The position numbers were made by a program, and so were the translations under genes. The notes under the pieces are model-generated. The model saw nothing but the letters and a program-made list of their open reading frames with translations. It did no database searches and was not told the origin of the DNA. Below are positions 1-6,769 of a DNA stretch of 10,667 nucleotides, one piece after another (position 1 is the first letter of the stretch; each line of letters starts with the position of its first letter). Source of the DNA: Microcoleaceae cyanobacterium UBA11344 (lineage in GTDB: Bacteria; Cyanobacteriota; Cyanobacteriia; Cyanobacteriales; Microcoleaceae); the NCBI GenBank assembly GCA_003483675.1, contig DMYK01000257.1, positions 1 through 10,667 of the forward strand, written 5' to 3'.

Positions 1-911
1 TATTTAACCGGAAAACTATTGCCAACATTCATAAATTCCATATTTGTTGAATAGTCAGTAGCGATTACTGGTTTGCCGTAGTACATCGCTTCCGACATGG
101 TTAAACCGAATCCTTCAGCCCGATGCAGAGATACATAACAATCACAACTATTAACCAAAGCATGAATCTCTGCTTTTTGCAAATGTCCGTCTATAAACAG
201 AAGGGATGACCAACCTTCAGCCAAATCAATTAATTCCTGTCGTCTTTCCGGGAAAAGATGAGCATTCGCAAATTTGAGAACGAGTAAAACATCTGGATTC
301 GATTTACCAAAAGCTCGTTTAAATGCCTCAACGGTGGCAAAGGGATTTTTTCTTTCAAAGGAACTCCCAAAATCAAACATGAATAGAAAAATAAACTTAT
401 CTTTAGGTAAATTTAGGTTTTCTCTTGTTAGTAACGGTTGTGGGAAAGCGAGGCTAACCGGAATTTTGAGTACAGGAACTCTGGAGACTGCCGAAAATGC
501 TTCTGCACAAAAATTACTGGTAGTCCAGATTTCATCAAATAAATCAAAGGCCCACTGCCATTCACTCGGAAATACTGGCAATTCCCATAACCAGACACCT
601 ATATTGTATTTGCCTTTGAAATATTCCGAACCAATGCCAGGAAAGTATCCTGCTAAAATCTGCTCAACCCAATTGGGGTTGGTTTGGATGATGTTGATGG
701 GATATGGGTTATCGTTGGAAAAATTTTTATATGTGGAATCAGAGTTAGGTTGCCCGCCTACCTTTAAATCCGTGATAGCAAAGGGAATTCTGGCTGCTTC
801 TAGGGCTCTGAGATTTCCTCTGGCGGCTTCTGCCAGCCCAAAATCACCAGTTATATGACCCGCGAGATTTACACCAAGAGTAGAATTTTGTTTTCCGTTT
901 AACATTGCCAT
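1..911 (-). CDS. GT4-type glycosyltransferase, partial (C-terminus beyond the left edge)
   Basis: Seen: an open minus-strand frame of 303 codons that continues past base 1. The N-terminal half has a glycine-rich acceptor-side motif, HITGDFGLAEAARGNLRAL (about residues 19-37). The C-terminal half has the GT-B retaining signature: E266 in EGFGL and E274 in TMSEAMYYGKPVIATD, the EX7E pair that contacts the nucleotide-sugar donor in GT4 enzymes. Known of the family: GT4 enzymes move a hexose from a UDP-, GDP- or other NDP-sugar to a growing glycan at the cytoplasmic face of the membrane. No signal peptide or membrane segment is visible. The start is taken as ATG at 911. An alternative TTG at 920 has AAGGGA six bases upstream, and ATG at 905 is also possible. 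The frame is closed upstream by a stop at 942-944. The gene lies 41 bases after the methyltransferase and is probably co-transcribed with it. Donor and acceptor cannot be read from the sequence. Confidence 0.88.
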   Translation of the reverse strand, partial: MAMLNGKQNSTLGVNLAGHITGDFGLAEAARGNLRALEAARIPFAITDLKVGGQPNSDSTYKNFSNDNPYPINIIQTNPNWVEQILAGYFPGIGSEYFKGKYNIGVWLWELPVFPSEWQWAFDLFDEIWTTSNFCAEAFSAVSRVPVLKIPVSLAFPQPLLTRENLNLPKDKFIFLFMFDFGSSFERKNPFATVEAFKRAFGKSNPDVLLVLKFANAHLFPERRQELIDLAEGWSSLLFIDGHLQKAEIHALVNSCDCYVSLHRAEGFGLTMSEAMYYGKPVIATDYSTNMEFMNVGNSFPVK

Positions 912-952
912 AATCTTCAATAGTTGTCCCTTGGGGATATTTCATCAGATAA

Positions 953-1822
953 CTATAATGCTTTCTTGATGAGCAGTCCCAAGGATGTTGTGACATACTG
1001 CTCCAGTTGAAGCTTTAAGTGTATCCCTGTCCAGGGCGGTACGTCTATGTGACGATCGAATGGCCCGCTTCCGACGTTGTAGTTGAGGACAATTTCGTGA
1101 CCCTGAGAATGCAACTCTGTCGCTAGCTGGTCGATGTCCTGCCGTCGAAACAGTACAGTCTGTTGGTTGTCGATCGTCGCGTCATTAGAAAAAACGTTGA
1201 ATTCGGTGGTGTGTACTGCTATTCCCCCCGGACGCAGGCACTTAAGGCTGTTTTTGACGAATTGCAGCCCCAGCTCGATCGAGCCGACGTGTTCGAGAGC
1301 GCAAGATGAATAGACAAAATCGAAGCCGACCAAATCCGCATCTATTTTATTCATGTCCGCGATCCGGTACTTTACCAGTGCCGCAAAGCGATCCGGGGGG
1401 CAGATACCGCGATCGTTAAGTGCCTCTAGCGTGGCTGCATATTGACCGGTACCCGCCCATCCCTGCTTCGTCGCCTCCTCTGAATCTAAGTCTGTGGCCA
1501 CCACTTCGCAGCCTCGCGCCGCCATTACAGCTACTAACGGTTCCTTGCCGACACCAAAACCTAGTCCGCGCCTGCTTGGTGACATCATTCCCGTCTCTGA
1601 CAGACACTGAAGGATATAGGCATACTCCCATAGCTTGCGATGAAAGATGGGCTCGTGTGGCAGACGAGTTTCCTGACACCAATAGTAGAAGGCATCCGAT
1701 CGGCACTGGGCCTCGGTAGCCATCTGCGAAACTGGATTGGTGAGGCTTGGCTCTTTGTTGATGACTGGTGGCAGGCGCTTGCGATCCGGATTCTGGGAGT
1801 TCAAATTATATTTGGGAATCAC
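953..1822 (-). CDS. Class I SAM-dependent methyltransferase-like protein
   Basis: A 289-residue protein. Residues 84-113 form a Rossmann motif I: GLGFGVGKEP (86-95), then a strand ending in the acidic VVATDLD (107-113). Residues 166-202 carry later motifs: GFDFVYSSCALEHVGS, then LRPGGIAVHTTEFN (196-209). This matches small-molecule SAM methyltransferases; CALEHVG resembles the usual 'LEHV' after motif II. The N-terminal segment with FYYWCQ and FHRKLWEYAYI (46-70) recurs, from memory, in cyanobacterial glycan-cluster methyltransferases. The substrate is unknown; O-methylation of a sugar is a reasonable guess from the adjacent glycosyltransferase. The start is uncertain: GTG at 1822 sits next to an in-frame stop (1826-1828) and has no clear ribosome site, and ATG at 1723 (residue 34) would remove a poorly conserved-looking leader. 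The gene is visibly GC-richer than its neighbours (58-62% in two 60-base lines I counted). Confidence 0.8.
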   Translation of the reverse strand: MIPKYNLNSQNPDRKRLPPVINKEPSLTNPVSQMATEAQCRSDAFYYWCQETRLPHEPIFHRKLWEYAYILQCLSETGMMSPSRRGLGFGVGKEPLVAVMAARGCEVVATDLDSEEATKQGWAGTGQYAATLEALNDRGICPPDRFAALVKYRIADMNKIDADLVGFDFVYSSCALEHVGSIELGLQFVKNSLKCLRPGGIAVHTTEFNVFSNDATIDNQQTVLFRRQDIDQLATELHSQGHEIVLNYNVGSGPFDRHIDVPPWTGIHLKLQLEQYVTTSLGLLIKKAL

Positions 1823-1862
1823 AGCTTAGTGTTTAGCGCTGGGCGACGAACTGGTACAGCTT

Positions 1863-1868
1863 ATTATA
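1863..1868 (-). promoter_or_regulatory. Possible -10 element for the 1822-to-1 operon
   Basis: The minus strand reads a perfect TATAAT here, about 40 bases before the GTG start at 1822. No convincing -35 box is found at 16-18 bases, and there is no TGn extension. It would need an activator, or it may be chance in AT-rich intergenic DNA. Confidence 0.25.
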
Positions 1869-1882
1869 TGGTGAAGCGAGTG

Positions 1883-1912
1883 TTGCCGGTGGAACGCTGT
1901 TGAGTTTATATT
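1883..1912 (+). promoter_or_regulatory. Candidate sigma70-type promoter for the large TPR-glycosyltransferase gene
   Basis: TTGCCG (1883-1888, 4 of 6 to TTGACA), an 18-base spacer and TATATT (1907-1912, 5 of 6 to TATAAT) would start RNA near 1919, about 30 bases before the ATG at 1950. A second pair, TTGAGT (1900-1905) with TAAACT (1923-1928) at 17 bases, is a weaker alternative. No Shine-Dalgarno sequence is visible before the ATG. The whole divergent intergenic region (1823-1949) is only 127 bases. Confidence 0.3.
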
Positions 1913-1949
1913 CTAAACGTGATAAACTGACAAAAAAAGTAATCGATTT

Positions 1950-4900
1950 ATGAACACAGAGAATGCTGCGGCGGAATTGGACGAGGGCGCTCGACTTCTA
2001 GAGTCAGGGAATCTGGAGGAGGCGATCGCCACCTACCGCCGTGCCATTGAGCTAAATCCTGACCTCTCCTGGTCTTACCACAATTTGGGCGAAGCTCTAG
2101 CAAAATTGGGTCAATTCGAGGATGCGATCGCAGCTTTTCGTCGCGCTATAGAACTCAACCCGGATTTTTCTTGGTCTTATCACCACTTGGGGGATGCTTT
2201 AGATCGACAGCAACAGTGGGAGGAAGCGGTTGTTACCTTCCGCAGGGCGATCGAACTTAATCCCGAACATTTTGGTTCCTATGTAGGATTAGGGCAAAGT
2301 TTAGCAAAATTGGGTCAGCTAGATGAGGCGATCGCGGCTTATCGCCGTGCGATTGAGCTTGAACCAGGGGCGGATTGGATTCAGTATAGACTGGGGGAAG
2401 TGCTGCAACAGCGGACTCAGTTGGATTTGGAGGGGGCGATCGCTTCATACCGTAGAGCTATTGAGTTAAATCCAGATGATGTGGAGGCTTATCGCAAGCT
2501 CCTAGAGATTCAACCGGATAACTTTGAAGTCTGGTTGCAGTTAGGAAAGACATTGGTCAAACTTGGACAGTGGGAAGACGCGATCGGTTGTTTCCGTCGA
2601 AGTTGTCAGTTACAACCTAATTCATTTGCATCTCATTATCAATTAGGAATGGCTCTATCACAATTAACTGAAATTAAAATCGATTCTTTAAAATCCGATC
2701 CTGAAACGGTTAAAATATTACTAAGAACTTTACAGTCGGAAAATCCTTCAGCTAGTCTTAGTGAATTAAATGATATAGCTTTTTGCCGAGCAACTGATTA
2801 CTTAGAAATAGAGGAAGATTTTGTTAGGGAGGTTTACCGTATTTATTTGGGGAGAGGGGCAGAGGTCGGAGCGGCTGAATGGTTTTCTGAGGCAATTCGT
2901 CGAGGTGACTTGAGTCGTTTGAGTTTATTAGCTTCAACACGGCAATCGGCAGAATTTCAAGCTAAAATCTGTTCAATCTCTCTTGAGTCCCAGGAAATGC
3001 AGATTGCTCGACACTGGCGAACCAGAGAAATTTACTATGAAAATCTAGCAGAGGAAATAGCTTGTTATCAGCGAGCACTGGAATTAGATCATACTTCGAT
3101 TGAGTGTCCATACTATTTATCAAAGGCACTTAGAAAAAGAAATCAACTTTCTGAATCGGAAGCTTGTTTTAAAAATGCCGTTCATCAAGGGATTCTTTTA
3201 GCGCAGGAGAATCGAATTGAAGAATCACTTAATATTTACCAAAAAGGATTGGAAATTATTCCAGAAAACTCGTCATCTCTTCTACCTTTAGCTCTAATTT
3301 TGACCCAATTGGGACAGGTTGATCGTTTACTGAATTGCTATCGCACACTTAAATCATCTAGTGATATTATCCGAGCCTCTCACGAGTTAAGTATATTTCT
3401 GGCTGAACAGGGTTTGCTAAATGAAGCCATTATAAGTTTTCAAAATATAACCCAAATGCCCAGTTTGACCAACAACTGGCAAATTTATGAAAAAATTTGG
3501 GATGAATTAAACCAAATCGATCCCTCTACTTTCAGGAATTGTAACTACCCAACAGATATTAACCGAGAAGATGTAGCTGAATGCTTTACGAATACTAGCA
3601 GATATAAAGTTATGACTGTGGGGAATATAAGCGAAGCCGATCAAAAATATCGGGAAAAAGTAGGAATTTCACTAGCTTATATAGAGTTAATGGGACAAGA
3701 TAGATTGGCTTTAGAAAAAATTTACATTAAGAGTTTTGGTGATGCGTCCAGGGAATTATCGGATGAAAGATTGAATTTAACTTCTCCTTCATATCAGCAA
3801 AGCTTAGTTGAAACAGGCTATGTTTATACTATTTGTCCTTGGAGTGGGAAAGTTTTGCGATCAAACCAGTCATTTGTAATTAACCATCTGGAAAATCCAG
3901 CTAAACAAAGAGGACATGATTTACAGGGCTTTTGCTATCGCTTTGTAGGCCAAGAAGTATTTTATTTGATTGTGGGTTGTCCTAATGGAGAAAGACTTTT
4001 TGCTTACTTTCCTAAATGTGAGTTAATCATAAATTTTTCTCCTAATTTAGTTGGTTTTGCTCAACCAGTGCCAAGTGTAAACAAACTTAAAAGTTACATG
4101 GTTGGTTCTTGGTCAAAAGTCATAAACTATATATTAACACCGGATAAACAAGTAGTTGATGTCATCGGCTTGGGCTTTAATATGGGTCATTATCTATGGC
4201 AAGACCTAGTAGGTATTGATGTTTTGTTAGAAAATGGCGTAGTTGATAAACTTGATAAAATATTAACTGGACCAGGTGACTACTTCAGTTGTCGAGAAAT
4301 TTTTCCAGAAATCCCTGCTAACAAGTTTATTGAAGTAGAAGATGTTAGTGATGTGTTTCAAAAGGTTATAGAAAATAATTATGTAGCGTTAAGAGTAAAT
4401 GGCATCTTTATAAAAGAAAAGTTAACCGATAAAGTACGTCAGATAGCTTTTAAAAAATGTTCTCATGAATTTTTAGAAGAAGTAGAAACTGCCAGGAAAC
4501 ATTGGCCAGTTTTAGGTGTTCAAGTTCGTGCTAAGGGCCGTGTCTGGCTATCTCAGGTAGAAGGAATAGCCAATATTATTAAGAGTTTATATTCTGATTT
4601 TCCTAACTTAGCTATTGTCTTTGATGGTTGGTCTCTAACAGGGAAGGAAGATTGTTTTAGTGCCAGTTACTCAATAATTGAGGATGAAAAATCGGTGATG
4701 AGGGAAATATTGTCTCTAATACCAGATAATATTCCTGTGTATAATGCAATTGGTGCTACTATTTTTGAAACCGTCGCGTGGTGGGTTGAGGCTATAGATA
4801 CACACATTTCCCCAAATGGTTCTGGACTAACTGCTCCGTCGTGGATAGCAAATAAACCAGGGGTAGTACATGGCCCCCTTGCAACTTACTACACTAGGAG

Positions 4901-6668
4901 TTTATACGCCCAATCCGTTTATATAGAAAACTTACTCCCACAAGTTTTCATTCCAGAACAGCATATTATAGATAAAGGGGATGGAAGTTATGATTGTGAT
5001 TGGAGGGTAATTTACGAGGAAGTTATTAAAATTTTACCAGAGTTACCAGAGTTAAGGGAGAGGGAAATATACTCTCAGCTTCCTCTCTGTGACTTAAATC
5101 CAGAACCTTATGAAGCTAATCACCTACTAGGAGAAATTATGCAGCCTATCATTTATGACTGTTTCCCATTTTTTAATGAAATTGATCTACTCAAAATTAG
5201 AATAGAAGAACTAAAAGATGTGGTACATAAGTTTGTTTTGCTAGAATCGACAAAAACGCATAGTGGCAAACCGAAACCACTTTACTACAAAGATTTTATC
5301 AATGAATTTGCTGAATATCAAGACCAAATCATTCACTATGTTGTTGAAGATATGCCTGAATTGCCCCCTGATGGAAATAGATGGGTCTTAGAAGCTTATC
5401 AAAGGGACTGTATCCCTCGTGTTTTAGAATTTTTAGGAGCGCAAGATGAAGATGTTGTTTTAGTTAGTGACGTTGATGAAATTCCTAAAAAGGACAAGTT
5501 AAATGAAGCAATTGGACTTCTAAATAATCAAGATTTTGTGAGATTTCAACTAGATTTTTACAGACACAACTTAGGCTATTTTGTAAACTCTACTTGGAAT
5601 TCATCTTACGCTATTAAGTATAAGTGCTTAAAACAAGGTGAGAGTTGTACTCAAATCAGGAACCAGCGCGTTCCCTCTGGTGTTGCATTTATTCCCCAAG
5701 CAGGTTGGCACTTTAGCTCATTTGGTGACTTAGCCACACTTAGATACAAGATGCAGAGTTTTGCTCATGCAGAGTTAGACAATACAAAGGACTTGGGTTT
5801 TAACAAAGATTTTCACATATCTAGGCTAACAGATGATGAAGCCCATGAATACATATACGATTTTTCTGAAATAGAAGGCAAACATTTACCTGAATATTTG
5901 AATCGTAACATTCAGAGCTACAAACATTTTCTCAAGCCAAAGAACACCAACACAATTAAAGAGAGATTAGAACAATCTCAGTTGCAGATTCAACAACTTG
6001 ATACAGACATTCAAAAATTACAGCAACTACAGCAACAGCGACAGCAAATCTGTGCAGAAATAGAGAGTTGGGAATACCAACGCCATGTTATGCAAAAAGG
6101 ATACCATTTTACTTCGGATTGGTTTAGTGGTAATATTCCTAATTGGAAAAACTATTTGAGTAGGTTTGTTAATGTTCCCGAAATTAACGCTTTAGAAATT
6201 GGCAGTTGGGAAGGCAGATCAGCTTGCTGGCTGATAGATAATGTTCTTACCCATGAATCAGCAAGACTTACTTGCATAGATACTTGGCAGGGAAGTACGG
6301 AACATACAAATTTTGATAAGTTTTTACTACTTTTTCTTCAAGAGCGTTTTGACGTTAATATTTCCTTAACAGGTCATCCAGAGAAAGTGGTCAAGAAGGT
6401 TGGGTTCTCCTATGATGTCATGCGTTTACTACCTATGAGATCCTACGATTTCATCTATGTTGATGGCTCCCATGAGGCGGAACCCGTCTTGGAAGATGCA
6501 ATATTGGCTTGGGGACTTGTTAAAGTAGGCGGTCTGATAGTTTTTGACGATTATGGTGGAGGTGCAGAAGTTAAGATGGGGCTAGATCCTTTTTTGAGCG
6601 TTTTTGCCAGGAAAATAAATATTCTTCATGTGGGTTATCAGGTGTTTATTGAAAAAATAGCTGAGTAA
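1950..6668 (+). CDS. Giant fusion protein: TPR, DUF4214-like, glycosyltransferase-like module, GT17, coiled coil, SAM methyltransferase
   Basis: 1572 residues, no signal peptide or membrane span seen. Order: TPR block 1 (about 5-240); DUF4214-like segment (about 288-336: FVREVYRIYLGRG, then SLLASTRQSAEFQ); TPR block 2 (about 350-505); an unassigned region (about 550-1040) with GLGFNMGHYLWQDL (740-753) and ISPNGSGLTAPSWIANKPG (953-971), resembling the donor half of a GT-B enzyme; a GT17 domain (about 1065-1328) with IYDCFPFFNEIDLL, LLESTKTHSGKPKPLYY and the metal-binding-like SDVDE (D1174, D1176); a Gln-rich coiled coil (about 1333-1378); and a Methyltransf_24-type domain (about 1384-1572) with LEIGSWEGRS, YVDGSH and GGLIVFDDY. 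Known: GT17 contains the eukaryotic bisecting GlcNAc transferase. Inferred: a cytosolic scaffolded enzyme that glycosylates and methylates a glycan or protein; donor and acceptor are unknown. It reads through with no frameshift. Base composition falls sharply after the first TPR block. It is the only plus-strand gene in the window. Confidence 0.9.
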   Translation: MNTENAAAELDEGARLLESGNLEEAIATYRRAIELNPDLSWSYHNLGEALAKLGQFEDAIAAFRRAIELNPDFSWSYHHLGDALDRQQQWEEAVVTFRRAIELNPEHFGSYVGLGQSLAKLGQLDEAIAAYRRAIELEPGADWIQYRLGEVLQQRTQLDLEGAIASYRRAIELNPDDVEAYRKLLEIQPDNFEVWLQLGKTLVKLGQWEDAIGCFRRSCQLQPNSFASHYQLGMALSQLTEIKIDSLKSDPETVKILLRTLQSENPSASLSELNDIAFCRATDYLEIEEDFVREVYRIYLGRGAEVGAAEWFSEAIRRGDLSRLSLLASTRQSAEFQAKICSISLESQEMQIARHWRTREIYYENLAEEIACYQRALELDHTSIECPYYLSKALRKRNQLSESEACFKNAVHQGILLAQENRIEESLNIYQKGLEIIPENSSSLLPLALILTQLGQVDRLLNCYRTLKSSSDIIRASHELSIFLAEQGLLNEAIISFQNITQMPSLTNNWQIYEKIWDELNQIDPSTFRNCNYPTDINREDVAECFTNTSRYKVMTVGNISEADQKYREKVGISLAYIELMGQDRLALEKIYIKSFGDASRELSDERLNLTSPSYQQSLVETGYVYTICPWSGKVLRSNQSFVINHLENPAKQRGHDLQGFCYRFVGQEVFYLIVGCPNGERLFAYFPKCELIINFSPNLVGFAQPVPSVNKLKSYMVGSWSKVINYILTPDKQVVDVIGLGFNMGHYLWQDLVGIDVLLENGVVDKLDKILTGPGDYFSCREIFPEIPANKFIEVEDVSDVFQKVIENNYVALRVNGIFIKEKLTDKVRQIAFKKCSHEFLEEVETARKHWPVLGVQVRAKGRVWLSQVEGIANIIKSLYSDFPNLAIVFDGWSLTGKEDCFSASYSIIEDEKSVMREILSLIPDNIPVYNAIGATIFETVAWWVEAIDTHISPNGSGLTAPSWIANKPGVVHGPLATYYTRSLYAQSVYIENLLPQVFIPEQHIIDKGDGSYDCDWRVIYEEVIKILPELPELREREIYSQLPLCDLNPEPYEANHLLGEIMQPIIYDCFPFFNEIDLLKIRIEELKDVVHKFVLLESTKTHSGKPKPLYYKDFINEFAEYQDQIIHYVVEDMPELPPDGNRWVLEAYQRDCIPRVLEFLGAQDEDVVLVSDVDEIPKKDKLNEAIGLLNNQDFVRFQLDFYRHNLGYFVNSTWNSSYAIKYKCLKQGESCTQIRNQRVPSGVAFIPQAGWHFSSFGDLATLRYKMQSFAHAELDNTKDLGFNKDFHISRLTDDEAHEYIYDFSEIEGKHLPEYLNRNIQSYKHFLKPKNTNTIKERLEQSQLQIQQLDTDIQKLQQLQQQRQQICAEIESWEYQRHVMQKGYHFTSDWFSGNIPNWKNYLSRFVNVPEINALEIGSWEGRSACWLIDNVLTHESARLTCIDTWQGSTEHTNFDKFLLLFLQERFDVNISLTGHPEKVVKKVGFSYDVMRLLPMRSYDFIYVDGSHEAEPVLEDAILAWGLVKVGGLIVFDDYGGGAEVKMGLDPFLSVFARKINILHVGYQVFIEKIAE
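1962..2669 (+). repeat. N-terminal tandem TPR array (about seven repeats)
   Basis: 34-codon repeats with the helix B pattern EDAIAAFRRAIELNPD recur at residues about 5-38, 39-72, 73-107, 108-141, 142-177 (two extra residues), 192-225 and a last degenerate unit to about 240. A half unit (178-191) interrupts the series. Repeats 2 and 3 open with almost the same residues (SWSYHNLGEAL and SWSYHHLGDAL). TPR arrays bind partner proteins or peptides; here they probably position the acceptor or another glycan enzyme. Confidence 0.85.
2022..2443. repeat. Four HIP1 octamers (GCGATCGC) in register with the TPRs
   Basis: Perfect HIP1 palindromes lie at 2022-2029, 2124-2131, 2328-2335 and 2436-2443. Each sits in the same reading frame and encodes Ala-Ile-Ala in TPR helix B of repeats 1, 2, 4 and 5. 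Near-matches occur at 2580 (GCGATCGG, repeat 6) and in the RAIELN codons of repeat 3. I saw no other perfect copy in the window. HIP1 is a hallmark of many cyanobacterial genomes. Confidence 0.9.
2991..3464 (+). repeat. Second, degenerate TPR block
   Basis: Residues about 348-505 continue the TPR pattern more loosely: EEIACYQRALELDHTS, then SESEACFKNAVHQG, EESLNIYQKGLEIIPEN, QVDRLLNCYRTLKSS and NEAIISFQNITQ. The helices are recognisable but the repeat lengths vary. The DNA is AT-rich and has no HIP1 sites, unlike the first block. Confidence 0.6.
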
Positions 6669-6698
6669 ATCACCAAAGCTCAAAAACATTTTACTAAT

Positions 6699-6751
6699 GG
6701 GTAACGGGTTTTCACCCGCTCAGGCGATTAATGGTACTCTAACGTTACCCG
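6699..6751. terminator. Inverted repeats between convergent genes, possible bidirectional terminator
   Basis: GGGTAACG (6699-6706) pairs with CGTTACCC (6743-6750). Nested in it, CGGGT (6705-6709) and ACCCG (6714-6718) can form a tight hairpin with a TTTC loop. The two stems share bases 6705-6706, so they compete. No run of T follows on either strand, so intrinsic termination is not certain. The position, between the end of the plus-strand gene (6668) and the end of the minus-strand operon (6770), fits a shared 3' end. Confidence 0.45.
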
Positions 6752-6769
6752 TCTCTGACATAAATTAGG

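Noticed and set aside
274..858. Open frame of 194 codons on the plus strand
   Set aside because: It is antisense to a clear GT4 glycosyltransferase (1-911, minus) that shows the EX7E motif. The plus-strand product has no recognisable motif.
1821..1863. Direct repeat ACAGCTTA at 1821-1828 and 1856-1863
   Set aside because: Eight bases in two copies is weak, there are no terminal inverted repeats or target duplications, and it may be chance. No insertion sequence is evident in the window.
1416..1903. Overlapping open frames on both strands within and next to the methyltransferase gene
   Set aside because: They lie in other frames of the GC-rich 953-1822 gene, where stops are scarce. None has a family motif, and the minus-strand frame with SAM motifs explains the region.
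1932..1938. Run of seven A before the large gene, as a slippage or regulatory site
   Set aside because: It is upstream of the start codon, so slippage would not change a protein, and nothing else supports a regulatory role.
2022..2443. Regularly spaced palindromes suggesting a CRISPR-like array
   Set aside because: The spacing is that of 34-codon TPRs, the sequences between them are coding repeats, and the octamer is HIP1.
2257..2448. Minus-strand frame of 63 codons inside the TPR block
   Set aside because: Antisense to well-formed TPRs; the lack of stops comes from the repeated, GC-rich codons.
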